Notes under the pieces: generated by a model
What the model was told of the DNA's origin: nothing
The model's database searches: none
What the model saw: only the letters and a program-made list of their open reading frames with translations
Position numbers and translations under genes: made by a program
DNA from: Rheinheimera sp. D18
GTDB taxonomy: Bacteria > Pseudomonadota > Gammaproteobacteria > Enterobacterales > Alteromonadaceae
Length of the DNA stretch: 64,000 nucleotides
Reading direction: 5' to 3'
Assembly: GCF_004345025.1 (NCBI RefSeq)
Contig: NZ_CP037745.1
Location: 2,852,001 to 2,916,000 of the forward strand
Part shown: in pieces, positions 20,298 through 29,722 of the stretch
Position numbering within the stretch: the first letter of the stretch is position 1
Layout of the letters: each line of letters begins with the position of its first letter

Positions 20298-21014
20298 CTA
20301 TCGTGCGACAAAACTGTTTAACAGTTGTTTACTGGTCATGCCAAAAGTAGTTTTAATGGTGCGGCTTAAGTGTGCGCTATCGCTAAAACCCGCCTTGTAG
20401 GCAGCATCTGTCGCACTGGCGCCATGTTTTATCGCTTGTACTGCACAAACAAGCCGGCGCCATAATAAATATGGCCGCCACGCTATACCTAACTCGGCTT
20501 TAACTAAATGTAAAAATCGACTTTCAGACAACCCTAACGTTGCTGCAATGTCTTTTGCGCGCCACTGCTCTGGCTTTACACATTCACCGTTAAGGCAACT
20601 ATCTAGCTTTGCTAACAATGCCAACAAACGGCGATCTTGGCATTGATAAGGGTTATATTTTAAGGCTGTTATTAGTGATTGAAAACCGCTTAGCTGTTGC
20701 TGCAGCGCTTCTAGTTGCGCATCAGGTGCTACCCTTGTTAACTGACTAGGTAACTCGCTGATGGCCTCACCTAAGCGGCTTTCTGGCTCAGCCAAAATTA
20801 TCCAACCACTGGGCATAACAAGCTGATGCATATCATTTGGCTTAATAACCACACCAGTTAGCAGTGGCAACCCGTTTAACAAGCTGTCTTGGCTTGGCAA
20901 ACAAAGCTGCCATAGCTTATGTTGGTGCGGGCGTGTATCAATTGACTGGCCATACGCAATCACCATTCCAGGTGAAAAATAAGACACACTTTGCACTGTG
21001 CTTACGTTAACCAC
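20298..21014 (-). CDS. AraC-family transcriptional regulator
   Basis: This 238-residue protein has an N-terminal sensing domain and a C-terminal double HTH. The first helix pair includes AKDIAATLGLSESRFLHLVK (about residues 150-169), and the second DAAYKAGFSDSAHLSRTIKT followed by TFGMTSKQLLN. Target genes are unknown; the transglutaminase-like gene directly downstream is a candidate operon partner, and the serine hydrolase gene lies 87 bp upstream on the same strand. Confidence 0.9.
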   Translation of the reverse strand: MVNVSTVQSVSYFSPGMVIAYGQSIDTRPHQHKLWQLCLPSQDSLLNGLPLLTGVVIKPNDMHQLVMPSGWIILAEPESRLGEAISELPSQLTRVAPDAQLEALQQQLSGFQSLITALKYNPYQCQDRRLLALLAKLDSCLNGECVKPEQWRAKDIAATLGLSESRFLHLVKAELGIAWRPYLLWRRLVCAVQAIKHGASATDAAYKAGFSDSAHLSRTIKTTFGMTSKQLLNSFVAR

Positions 21015-21100
21015 TCTAAACGTCCTTATCTTTACTCATCAACAGCTACCCGCGTTGGCTTATATAGCCCTTTAATTCACACCGCTGGCGGTAACCCTGT

Positions 21101-22687
21101 TTAAGGCTGCTTGTTCAGTTTTAAATTATGAAAGTCAAAACTAAAGTCGGTAAAGTCGGCAATAGCTTCCATCGTGGCGCTATTAATATTGCCTTGGTTA
21201 TCACGGCTAAAACGGATATAAGCATCAGCTTCTAATAACGGCTCGTTCCAACGCACAATAAAGGTATCGCCGTCATAATGCTCTAACACACCCTTTAGCA
21301 TTTCGGTGTGAGCAAAACTAATATGCAACTGTTCGGCTTGCTGGCTAATGGTAACGTTGCCATACCAGCTGTCTTGATATTCTCCAGCATAATGCGCCTG
21401 TGTTAAGGCTGGTGTTTTATTCGCTACAGGTTTAAGTTTAAAATTGGTTTTTTCTTGCATAAATGCTTGGTACTGTTTTGTTTGCAAAGCCAGCCAGTCG
21501 GTGTCTGGTAGGTTAAGTACGTCTTCTAGCGCCTCTTCGGTTATGGTGGTTAGGCCTTGAAACGCTTGCTGGTTAGACAGCACCGTAATGGCGAAATTTT
21601 TCTCTGGTATCAAAGTGGTTAATGACAGCATGCCCAGGATACCACCGCTGTGCGAAACGTGTTTTACACCATGATAATCTTTAACAAACCAGCCCATGCC
21701 ATAACCCCTAAAGTGGGTAGCTTGCGGCCCCGGTTTGGCCGCCACCGGCAGCGGCGTTGTTAGTTGCCACATTTGCGCTAACTGCGCGGGTGCAATAATT
21801 TGTTTACCATCAGCGGTTTTGCCTTCATTCAGCAATGTCAGTAGCCAGTTGCCCATATCATTGACACTAGATAAGGTGGCACCAGCTGCGGCAAAGTCTT
21901 GCAGATAATCTAGCGCAAAGCGCTGCACTTCGCCTGCGTATTCAATATTACCAATGGCAATATTGGTAATATTCGGCGTTAGGTTATCAAAACCGATTAC
22001 GCTATTGTCCATTTGCAGCGGTTGGAAGAAATTCTCAGCGATATATTGCGCATAAGGCATGCCTGATACCCGCTCAATCAGCAGGCCTGCGCTAACAAAC
22101 ATAAGATTATTGTAAGCAAAGCGCTGCCGCAGATCGGCGGCTATCGGTAATTGTGCTACGCCAGCTAATATTTGCTCTGAGGTTTTATCGGTATTTGGCC
22201 AGATCATTAAATCACCTGCACCTAAGCCTAAGCCGGTGCGATGGCTTAACAAATCGCGGATGGTTACCGTTTGGGTTAAATGCGTATCGGCTAAGCGAAA
22301 CTGGGGCAAATGCTGAATAACCTTGTCATCCCAATCTAGCTTTTTTTGTTCAACCAATTGTGCGATCGCTGCTGCGGTAAAAGCTTTAGTATGAGAAGCA
22401 ATACCAAACAGCGTATCCGCCGTTACCGGCTGCAAGCTGGCCACATCGCGCACACCAAAACCTTCGGCCAGTATCACCTTGCCATCCTGAACCGCAACTA
22501 CCGCAATACCCGGAATATTAAATGCTTGCAAACTAGCCTGCGCAGTTTGTCGTATTTTTGTATCTAGCGCAGTACTTGTTACCGCTGGCGTAGTACTTGC
22601 TGCCTCTGGCGTAACGACGGTGCTGCTGCAGGCAGACATCAATGCGCTTAGTAAGGCGACACTCAGCCCTTTAGTTATTCTTTGCAT
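21101..22687 (-). CDS. Class C beta-lactamase-fold serine hydrolase lipoprotein
   Basis: The 528-residue protein starts with a lipoprotein signal peptide with lipobox LMSAC (Cys near residue 19), so it is probably membrane-anchored facing the periplasm. The active-site motif SxxK is SHTK in LFGIASHTKAF, and YxN is YNN in RFAYNNLMF. A C-terminal DUF3471-like region contains the motif YAGEYQDSWYGNV. Such proteins are peptidases, esterases or D-aminopeptidases more often than true beta-lactamases. An AGGA ribosome site precedes the ATG. The upstream gap holds a GATATCAAT direct repeat. Confidence 0.88.
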   Translation of the reverse strand: MQRITKGLSVALLSALMSACSSTVVTPEAASTTPAVTSTALDTKIRQTAQASLQAFNIPGIAVVAVQDGKVILAEGFGVRDVASLQPVTADTLFGIASHTKAFTAAAIAQLVEQKKLDWDDKVIQHLPQFRLADTHLTQTVTIRDLLSHRTGLGLGAGDLMIWPNTDKTSEQILAGVAQLPIAADLRQRFAYNNLMFVSAGLLIERVSGMPYAQYIAENFFQPLQMDNSVIGFDNLTPNITNIAIGNIEYAGEVQRFALDYLQDFAAAGATLSSVNDMGNWLLTLLNEGKTADGKQIIAPAQLAQMWQLTTPLPVAAKPGPQATHFRGYGMGWFVKDYHGVKHVSHSGGILGMLSLTTLIPEKNFAITVLSNQQAFQGLTTITEEALEDVLNLPDTDWLALQTKQYQAFMQEKTNFKLKPVANKTPALTQAHYAGEYQDSWYGNVTISQQAEQLHISFAHTEMLKGVLEHYDGDTFIVRWNEPLLEADAYIRFSRDNQGNINSATMEAIADFTDFSFDFHNLKLNKQP

Positions 22688-22815
22688 GCGGTTTTTCCTA
22701 GTGTAAGTGGTAGCATTGCTAATGTTATTTCAGCCTAAACTGCAGGCAGAGTATTTATCTACCCTGCCATTATTAGTAGCAAGCTCAGCGCGTTAGCAAT
22801 AGTATTTTTAATTGT

Positions 22816-22837
22816 GATATCAATTTGCGATATCAAT
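22816..22837. promoter_or_regulatory. GATATCAAT tandem direct repeat, candidate operator
   Basis: The nonamer GATATCAAT occurs at 22816-22824 and again at 22829-22837, a 13-base period. The first copy is also in a near-palindrome ATTGTGATATCAAT. It lies about 130 bp upstream of the serine hydrolase start, in a 182-bp gap behind the end of the histidine kinase gene. It could bind a regulator of the hydrolase; no factor is assigned. Confidence 0.3.
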
Positions 22838-22869
22838 AACCCAGCCAAAGATTACGCTAGGTAATGAAG

Positions 22870-24192
22870 TTATGGCAACTTTATACTTACCTCAAAACCC
22901 TGTTCGCGGCCGGTAGCGGGTGATGTCAGCACTAAAGTTGTTCCTGCGCCGTTAGCTATGGCTTGCGCAATAGCTAATCCAAGGCCAGAGCCACTAGCGC
23001 GGGTTGTTGAGCGAACAAACCGTTCCGTTAAGTGTACTAACTCTTCTGCTGGCACTATAGGCCCAGCATTTACTATCCGTAGCGTGCCATCTGCGGTCAG
23101 TTCGACATCGACCACTTGCTCTGCTGCACCATGCTTTAAGGCATTTTCAATTAAGTTACGCGTTAAAATTGCTAGCGCATCGCTATCAATAATAGAAAGC
23201 ACTGCGCTCGCTTCTGGTAGTGACAGCCGCAAACGTAGGCCGACAGTACGGCGAAACTCGTCAACCACATGGTGCAAAATGTGAGTTATGTCTTGTGATT
23301 TTCCGATCAATACGCCGCTGCCCTCAGCTTTAGCTAATTGCATCAGCTTTTCCGATAATAAAGACAGTTCGCGTAATGCCTGCTCAATACGGCCAGCTCG
23401 TTGCGCTAACGGCCCAGGCCCGGCTTCATGACGTAAACGTTGCACTTGCGCTAAAGCCGCCGCTAAAGGGGTGCGTAATTCATGGGCACTGTTAGCGGTA
23501 AAGCTGCGCTCTGCAGCTAACGCTCGGTGCAGTCGCTCTAACAGATGATTCACCGCCTCGGCAATGGGCACAATTTCTGCTGGTAAGCTTGCGCCTTTCA
23601 CCAACGACAAGTCTCCGGCACCCCGCGTTTCAATCGCATTACTAAAAGCTAATACGCCATTTAAGCTATGTTTTACGAACCACCAGATCCCAATTAAACT
23701 AAGTGGAATAAGTATAATTAAAGGTAATTGTAACAACATAACAGCCTGCCATTGCGCCTTGCTTCTTGCCGCTAACGGCTCAGCTACTTCGATAAAAATT
23801 GTATCGCGAATTGCGCTAGTGCCATAAAGACGATGTGTAGCTGAGCTACGCAAGCCCAGCTGTGGCGTTTTGGGAAATACCGACAAATCGACATCGTGCG
23901 ACTTAAGCAAAGGAGTGCCGTTGGCACTGCGAACCAAATAGGTAATATATTCATCATGTGGCTGTAACGACACGACTTGCTGCAATCGGTCTGGCGTTTC
24001 GCGATTGAGAATTTCAACGGCCGCTAATGAAAGAATACGTTGGGCAACTTCGGCTAAAGAGCTATCCAACGTTTTATTTAACGCATAATTAACGATAAAA
24101 GAGGTTGCGGTTGCCACCACTAACCAAAGTAACACCACGCCAAGGGTTAGGCCGATACTAAGACGTCGCTGCAAGCTCATGGTCGGTTTCAT
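22870..24192 (-). CDS. Two-component sensor histidine kinase
   Basis: This 440-residue inner-membrane kinase has a membrane helix at about 14-36, a periplasmic sensor loop, a second helix near 155-175, and a HAMP-like linker. The phospho-accepting His is in SAHELRTPLAAALAQ, the N box in LTRNLIENALKHGA, and a G box in GSGLGLAIAQAIA. The architecture is of the QseC/PmrB class. The start overlaps the response regulator stop by 4 bp. The signal may relate to iron or redox state given the divergent PepSY/reductase operon (inference). Confidence 0.93.
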   Translation of the reverse strand: MKPTMSLQRRLSIGLTLGVVLLWLVVATATSFIVNYALNKTLDSSLAEVAQRILSLAAVEILNRETPDRLQQVVSLQPHDEYITYLVRSANGTPLLKSHDVDLSVFPKTPQLGLRSSATHRLYGTSAIRDTIFIEVAEPLAARSKAQWQAVMLLQLPLIILIPLSLIGIWWFVKHSLNGVLAFSNAIETRGAGDLSLVKGASLPAEIVPIAEAVNHLLERLHRALAAERSFTANSAHELRTPLAAALAQVQRLRHEAGPGPLAQRAGRIEQALRELSLLSEKLMQLAKAEGSGVLIGKSQDITHILHHVVDEFRRTVGLRLRLSLPEASAVLSIIDSDALAILTRNLIENALKHGAAEQVVDVELTADGTLRIVNAGPIVPAEELVHLTERFVRSTTRASGSGLGLAIAQAIANGAGTTLVLTSPATGREQGFEVSIKLP

Positions 24193-24854
24193 GTTCGCAC
24201 TATCCGATAACCCATGCCTCGAACCGTGTCGATAACATCATGCCCAAGTTTTTTGCGCAGTCGGCTAATATGAACCTCAATCGTATTACTTTCAATTTCA
24301 GTACCAAAAGCATAAAGATGATCTTCAAGCTGCGCACGCGACAACAATAGGCCTGGATGCTGCAGTAGCGCTTCGAACAGCGCCCATTCTTTTGCTGTTA
24401 GCTCAATTAGGCTATCGGCTTGTTTAACGGTATGGCTTATCAGATCGATCGCAAGACCTTTTACTTGTAACAACGGATTAGGGTTACCGCTATAACGCCG
24501 TGCAACAGCCGCAATACGTGCTGATAATTCGGCTAAATCAAAGGGCTTTACTAGATAGTCATCGGCACCCGCATTTAGGCCGGCTATGCGGTCGGATAAT
24601 TGATCTCGCGCGGTAAGAATAATGACCGGCGTATTATCCTTGGCTTTACGCCGATGTTTAAGAAAGTCGAGCCCCTTGCCATCGGGAAGCATTAAATCTA
24701 GCAGTATTAAATCGTATTGCATCAACTTAATACTGGCTTGTGCATGCGCAAGATCTTGCACCCAGTCTACCGCGTAACCATCGTCGTTAATTTGGTCGCG
24801 TATGCACTCACCTAATGACAGTGAATCCTCTACTAATAAAATACGCACCCGCAC
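24189..24854 (-). CDS. OmpR-family response regulator
   Basis: The 221-residue protein has a receiver domain with the phospho-accepting Asp in LILLDLMLPDGKG (about residue 52), Thr in ILTAR, and Lys in DYLVKPF. A winged-helix DNA-binding domain follows with ELTAKEWALFEALLQHPG and IEVHISRLRKKLG. It is the first gene of the regulator-kinase pair and diverges from the PepSY gene across 113 bp, so it most likely controls that operon. Confidence 0.94.
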   Translation of the reverse strand: MRVRILLVEDSLSLGECIRDQINDDGYAVDWVQDLAHAQASIKLMQYDLILLDLMLPDGKGLDFLKHRRKAKDNTPVIILTARDQLSDRIAGLNAGADDYLVKPFDLAELSARIAAVARRYSGNPNPLLQVKGLAIDLISHTVKQADSLIELTAKEWALFEALLQHPGLLLSRAQLEDHLYAFGTEIESNTIEVHISRLRKKLGHDVIDTVRGMGYRIVRT

Positions 24855-24967
24855 GTCCTTTTGGTAGTCAATACAAGTTGAGTTTAACAGAACCTCGTTA
24901 AGCTGGCTTAAGGTTGTTGTCAGGTAACCAACTTAAACTAATAACGTATCCATTATAGGAGAGCGCT

Positions 24968-25318
24968 ATGAACACACGACTACTGATGACAACACTGTTA
25001 ACGGCCTCGTTGCTATCGAGCCCCAGCTTTGCAGATGATGACTGTAACGACCCCGTAGCCCAATGGCAGCCCAAAAAAGTACTACGTGAGAAGCTAGAAG
25101 CGGAAGGCTGGAAAGTTCAGCGTATTAAAGTGGATGACGGCTGCTATGAAGTGAAAGGTTATGACCAGAACGGTAATAAGGTTAAGGCTGAATATTTTCC
25201 CGCTTCGCTACGCTTGCGAAAACTGGAAATCAAATTCGACAAAGACGCTGTAAACACAGAAGAACTTTACGGAACCGAGCAAAAACGAAACCTAACGAAT
25301 AACGGAGACCAGCCATGA
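24968..25318 (+). CDS. Periplasmic PepSY-domain protein
   Basis: The 116-residue protein has a signal peptide cleaved near SFADD and one PepSY_2-like domain. Typical features are REKLEAEGWKVQRIKVDDGC followed by YEVKGYDQNGNKVKAEYF. Two Cys residues flank the core. PepSY proteins often modulate peptidases or accompany iron-reductase systems. A GGAGAG ribosome site precedes the ATG, and the stop overlaps the next start (ATGA), making a coupled operon with DUF2271 and the diflavin reductase. Confidence 0.82.
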   Translation: MNTRLLMTTLLTASLLSSPSFADDDCNDPVAQWQPKKVLREKLEAEGWKVQRIKVDDGCYEVKGYDQNGNKVKAEYFPASLRLRKLEIKFDKDAVNTEELYGTEQKRNLTNNGDQP

Positions 25319-25791
25319 AAAAACTTACTTTTAGTCTTGTCATCGCAGCATTAGTCGCACTGCCATCGCTTACCTACGCACGCGAGGTTACCTTTAGCAC
25401 TGTCATGAAAAACTACCGTGGTGAAGGTGCCTATGTTGCGCTTTATCTCGTTGACGCCAATGGCAACTATCAACAAACACTCTGGGTTGCAGGCGAAAAA
25501 ACAAAATACTATAAACACTTATCAGGTTGGGCAATGGGTAGTAAATTGACGGCCGCCGAATATGATGGACACACGGGAGCAAGCGTACTGAGCAGCAAAA
25601 CGTTAACTGTCACTGTTGATATTGCTGATGAGATGATTGATGCAGGATACGAAGTGCGAGTGGATACCGCCGTTGAAGATCAGCGCGACAACCGTTCTGA
25701 CGCTGCGGTAAAGCTAACAACTGATGGCGTGGGTAAAACCGTTGCAGGACGCGGCTATGTTCAGTCGCTTAGCTACATGTTCAAACCTTAA
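25315..25791 (+). CDS. Periplasmic DUF2271-family protein
   Basis: The 158-residue protein has a signal peptide ending near LTYARE. The remainder matches the layout of DUF2271: a beta-rich segment with YVALYLVDANGNYQQTLWVA, a middle KYYKHLSGWAM, and a C-terminal strand ending RGYVQSLSYMFKP. Function is unknown; DUF2271 genes commonly stand beside PepSY and PepSY-TM reductase genes, exactly as here. It overlaps the previous gene by 4 bp and is 21 bp from the next. Confidence 0.75.
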   Translation: MKKLTFSLVIAALVALPSLTYAREVTFSTVMKNYRGEGAYVALYLVDANGNYQQTLWVAGEKTKYYKHLSGWAMGSKLTAAEYDGHTGASVLSSKTLTVTVDIADEMIDAGYEVRVDTAVEDQRDNRSDAAVKLTTDGVGKTVAGRGYVQSLSYMFKP

Positions 25792-25812
25792 GCCGACGAG
25801 GAGTATACCTAG

Positions 25813-28038
25813 ATGCTACGCCAACTCCATTCGTTGTCTGGGCTAATTGCTGGGATGTTTCTTATCATTCTTAGCATCACCGCCGTTATCTTGTCACTTA
25901 ACCCCGCTCTGGAGCGAGCGGGTGCGGTGCCTCACGCCACTGGACAAATCAGTGTTGCCGAACTTGCCGGCAAGGTAGCGCAGCATTTTCAAGGTGTGGA
26001 GCAAATTGAACGCAAAGCGTCAGGCCGCATTCTGGTGTATTACACCCACGATAACCAAGTCGGGATAGATTTCGTTGATCCGCGTACAGGTCAGGCTATT
26101 GCTCCTTATCAGCAATCGGCTTCTGTTCGTTGGATAAAAAGCCTGCACCGCTCACTATTGCTTGATACTACTGGCAGAGCCATTGTCGGCATTATTGCAT
26201 TGATAATGGTTATATTAACCCTTTCTGGCGTCATGTTGCTGGCTACTCGGTTGGGTGGCTACAGCAAGCTGTTACTTCCGGTACGAGGCACGCTAAGCCA
26301 GCGCTTACATCTCGAACTTAGCCGAATTGCAGTTGTGGGCTTATTTATATCTGCGCTAACCGGAACTTACCTTTGTGCGACTACTTTTGGCTTAATAACC
26401 GCAAATCAACAAAGCGACCCCGAGCTACCAGCAGTGCTAGCCGCAGGCTTACCCAGCGCTATTAATACCCTTTGGGCGCTACAAGCAACCGATATAAATA
26501 ACTTACGTGAGTTGGTCTATCCCTATCCAGATGACAGCGCGGGTATGTATTCGTTGACCACTGATCAAGGCACAGGTTATGTCGACCAAGTAAGCGGGGC
26601 ATGGTTATCTTATCAAGCGAATAACGTCAGCCACACAATTTATGAATTTATTTATATGCTGCATACTGGTGAGGGCCTTTGGTGGCTGGGTATACTGCTT
26701 GGCTTAACGGTGCTGACTGTGCCTATTATAGCAATAACCGGCGTTATAATATGGTGGACACGTTTAGCGGCTAAACCGAAATTAACCGTTAATAGCAGCC
26801 CAAATAGCGCAGATAGCGTTATTCTGGTTGGCAGTGAAAGCAATTCTACCTGGGGCTTTGCCAAAGCACTACATGACAGCTTAGTTAAAACTGGGCATTG
26901 CGTGCATACCGCGCCAATGAACCAACTAGCCAAGCAATACCCTAGTGCTAAACGCCTATTCATGCTCACGTCAACCTACGGTGATGGCGATGCGCCAGCT
27001 TCCGCTAATCAGTTTTTAAGTCGTCTTACAAAAGTAAGTCAACAACCTACGTTTGCTTATGCGGTGCTAGGTTTTGGTGATCGACAGTACCCTCACTTTT
27101 GTGGTTTTGCCAAAAACGTCGAAGATGCATGCATTGCAAAAGGCTGGAAACAACTATTGCCACTAGAAACTATCGATCGTCAATCACCACAAGAATTTGC
27201 GCGCTGGGGTGCGATGCTAAGCAAAGCTATAGCAGTTGAACTTACATTGGTTTATACACCAGTACGGCCAAAAACCACTCAGCTAGAACTTGTAGAGCGC
27301 ATAAATTATGGGACAGAGGTGCAGTCACCAACCGCGGTTTTACGCTTTAAAACACCTGAAAATGCTAGAAAGCTCAATATTGCTAGCCGCTTGTTACACC
27401 GTAATAGCCTGCCACATTTTGAAGCCGGTGATCTAGTCGGTATTTTTCCACCGAACAGTGACGTGCCACGTTTTTACTCATTAGCATCCGCCTCTAAAGA
27501 TGGCATTCTAGAAATTTGTGTACGCTTACAGCACAACGGTTTGTGTTCAAACTTCCTACATAAACTACCGATCGGCAATGCTATTGAGGCATTTATTCAG
27601 GCCAACCCCAGCTTTCGGCCGTCATCTGGTAAAAAACCAGTCGTACTAATTGGTGCGGGCTCCGGAATTGGGCCTCTGGTCGGCTTTATTCGCAATAACA
27701 AAGGGCATCACCCTATGCACCTATATTGGGGCGGCCGTTGTCCACAATCTGATTTTCTTTACGAGACCGAACTGAATACTTATCTTAAAGATAAGCGACT
27801 GACAGAGCTAAACGCGGTGTTCTCGCACGACGAGAAGCATTCTTATGTACAAGATAAAATTAGCTTAGACGCCGACGAACTGCGTAAGTTGATTGAAAAT
27901 GGCGCTCAAATTTTAGTTTGCGGCGGTCGAAACATGGCAAGCAGCGTAATGACTGCGCTAAACGATATTATTGCACCGTTGGGCATGGACGTAGCAACAC
28001 TAAAAGCACAGGGTCGCTATCGAGAGGATGTTTACTAA
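25813..28038 (+). CDS. PepSY-TM / flavodoxin / FNR fusion, inner-membrane diflavin reductase
   Basis: This 741-residue fusion starts with PepSY-TM helices (about 5-29, 118-145, 170-192 and 285-312), then a flavodoxin-like FMN domain (about 335-470; STYGDGDAPASAN, AVLGFGDRQYPHF). A FAD/NADPH reductase module follows (PRFYSLASAS for FAD, VLIGAGSGIGPLVGF and LVCGGRNMASSVMTAL for NADPH). The end GRYREDVY is the usual diflavin-reductase tail. It should pass electrons from NADPH through FAD and FMN to the membrane, as in siderophore-iron reductases or PepSY sulfite-reductase-like proteins; the acceptor is unknown. A GAGGAG ribosome site precedes the ATG. Confidence 0.85.
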   Translation: MLRQLHSLSGLIAGMFLIILSITAVILSLNPALERAGAVPHATGQISVAELAGKVAQHFQGVEQIERKASGRILVYYTHDNQVGIDFVDPRTGQAIAPYQQSASVRWIKSLHRSLLLDTTGRAIVGIIALIMVILTLSGVMLLATRLGGYSKLLLPVRGTLSQRLHLELSRIAVVGLFISALTGTYLCATTFGLITANQQSDPELPAVLAAGLPSAINTLWALQATDINNLRELVYPYPDDSAGMYSLTTDQGTGYVDQVSGAWLSYQANNVSHTIYEFIYMLHTGEGLWWLGILLGLTVLTVPIIAITGVIIWWTRLAAKPKLTVNSSPNSADSVILVGSESNSTWGFAKALHDSLVKTGHCVHTAPMNQLAKQYPSAKRLFMLTSTYGDGDAPASANQFLSRLTKVSQQPTFAYAVLGFGDRQYPHFCGFAKNVEDACIAKGWKQLLPLETIDRQSPQEFARWGAMLSKAIAVELTLVYTPVRPKTTQLELVERINYGTEVQSPTAVLRFKTPENARKLNIASRLLHRNSLPHFEAGDLVGIFPPNSDVPRFYSLASASKDGILEICVRLQHNGLCSNFLHKLPIGNAIEAFIQANPSFRPSSGKKPVVLIGAGSGIGPLVGFIRNNKGHHPMHLYWGGRCPQSDFLYETELNTYLKDKRLTELNAVFSHDEKHSYVQDKISLDADELRKLIENGAQILVCGGRNMASSVMTALNDIIAPLGMDVATLKAQGRYREDVY

Positions 28039-28115
28039 GACTCTGGTTATAAATCTTTTCTGGCGCAGCACCTATAGCAAACACGCTGGTTTTAACTGTT
28101 GCAACCTTAAGCTAT

Positions 28116-28151
28116 AACAACAAGCCGGCAATTAAACGCCAGCTTGTTGTT
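28116..28151. terminator. Bidirectional terminator
   Basis: AACAACAAGCCGGC (28116-28129) pairs with GCCAGCTTGTTGTT (28138-28151) with one mismatch around an eight-base loop. A short T-rich stretch follows on the plus strand and A-rich sequence flanks the other side. It lies between the convergent diflavin reductase and pepD genes. Confidence 0.7.
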
Positions 28152-28162
28152 TTACTCGATAC

Positions 28163-29623
28163 TTAGGTTTTTACTGGAATACGCTCTAATACCGCTAATA
28201 ACAACTCCCAGTATTGGCCAACAGTTTTAATGTTTACCATTTCATCAGGCCCATGCGGGTAGCGAATCGTGGGGCCAATTGAAACCATGTCCATCTCTGG
28301 GTAAGGTTTTTTAAATAAACCACATTCTAAACCGGCATGAATTACCATTATTACCGGCTCTTTGTGATAAATATCCTGGTAAGTTTGGTTAACAATAGCC
28401 ATAACTGGCGACTCTGGGTTTGGCTTCCAGCCTGGGTAGGCACCGCTAAATTTCACCTTAACACCCGCTAACTGCGCTAGTGAGCTAAGCATGTTTTCAA
28501 TTTGCGTGCGGCCAGAGTCGATTAACGAACGAATTAAACACAGTATTTGAATACTGTTTTCTTTAGTGGTTACTACACCAACATTAAGTGAAGTTTCAGT
28601 TACACCTGCCACTTCGTCGCTCATGCGCATTACGCCGTTAGGACAAACATTTAAGATATTGATTAACTGTTGTGCCGCCGCTGATGTTAAAACCTGTGTT
28701 GGCGCATTAACCTTAGTAAGGCTCAATTTAATGGCCGGCTCTACCACACTAAGTTCTTGCTTAAGAATGGCTTCAAACTCCACCACTTTTTGCTGTAATT
28801 CTGTCAGTTGTGTTTCTGGTAGCGTTAAGGTTACCTCCGCTTCGCGCGGAATAGCGTTACGCAACGAGCCACCATTAAATGCAGCAATGTTAAGCTGTAA
28901 CACCTTGGCGTAATTGGCTAAAAAGCGTGCTAATAATTTATTAGCATTACCGCGGCCCAAATGAATATTGACGCCTGAATGGCCGCCTTTTAAACCGCTT
29001 AAACTTAAGGTAAAGGCTTGCGACCCAGCGATAACTGGCTGCCACTGCACTGGCACGCTAAACTCAGCGTCAACACCGCCGGCGCAACCCATGTAAATTT
29101 CGCCCTCTTGCTCAGAGTCGGTGTTAATTAAAATTTCAGCTTGCAACATGCCTGGCTCAACACCAAAGGCGCCGGTCATACCGGCTTCTTCGTCTACCGT
29201 TAATAGCACTTCTAGTGGGCCATGCTTAATATCATTGCTGCCTAAAATAGCCAGTGCCGATGACATACCTATGCCATTATCAGCACCTAAGGTAGTGCCA
29301 CGCGCTTTAACCCATTCGCCGTCAACATAGGCATCGATGGGATCTGTGGTGAAGTTATGCACCTTGTCAGCATTTTTTTGCGGCACCATATCTAGATGCG
29401 CTTGAATAACCACTGTTTTGCAGTTTTCCATACCCGCAGTAGCCGGCTTTTTAATAATTAAATTGCCTACTCTGTCTTCAACAACGCTTAAGCCTAAGCT
29501 GCGCGCCCAAGCTTGAATATGCTGACTTAGGGCTTGCTCGTGTTTAGATGGGTGCGGAATGGCACAAATTTGTGCGAACCATTGCCATAATGGTTGCGGA
29601 TATAACGATGCTAATGCTGACAC
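28163..29623 (-). CDS. pepD: Aminoacyl-histidine dipeptidase (peptidase D)
   Basis: This cytoplasmic zinc dipeptidase of the M20 family has 486 residues, as in E. coli PepD (485). Metal-binding and catalytic motifs are IQAHLDMVPQKN (residues about 75-86), LGADNGIGMSSALAIL, and the base Glu in TVDEEAGMTGAFG. It hydrolyses Xaa-His and other dipeptides, which fits the peptide-uptake genes nearby. It is transcribed alone, with a terminator at its 3' side. Confidence 0.95.
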   Translation of the reverse strand: MSALASLYPQPLWQWFAQICAIPHPSKHEQALSQHIQAWARSLGLSVVEDRVGNLIIKKPATAGMENCKTVVIQAHLDMVPQKNADKVHNFTTDPIDAYVDGEWVKARGTTLGADNGIGMSSALAILGSNDIKHGPLEVLLTVDEEAGMTGAFGVEPGMLQAEILINTDSEQEGEIYMGCAGGVDAEFSVPVQWQPVIAGSQAFTLSLSGLKGGHSGVNIHLGRGNANKLLARFLANYAKVLQLNIAAFNGGSLRNAIPREAEVTLTLPETQLTELQQKVVEFEAILKQELSVVEPAIKLSLTKVNAPTQVLTSAAAQQLINILNVCPNGVMRMSDEVAGVTETSLNVGVVTTKENSIQILCLIRSLIDSGRTQIENMLSSLAQLAGVKVKFSGAYPGWKPNPESPVMAIVNQTYQDIYHKEPVIMVIHAGLECGLFKKPYPEMDMVSIGPTIRYPHGPDEMVNIKTVGQYWELLLAVLERIPVKT

Positions 29624-29722
29624 TGCAGGCTCCTGTAACGTATAACGAAATAGCGATAAGGAGGCTATTTTACCACAGCACTATGCTGGGTTCACAACAT
29701 TACGATTTTTAAGCTTGGCGTA

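Noticed and set aside
21101..22687. Antibiotic-resistance beta-lactamase
   Set aside because: The SxxK/YxN fold is shared with peptidases and esterases, and the C-terminal extra domain and lipobox favour a peptidase-like role.
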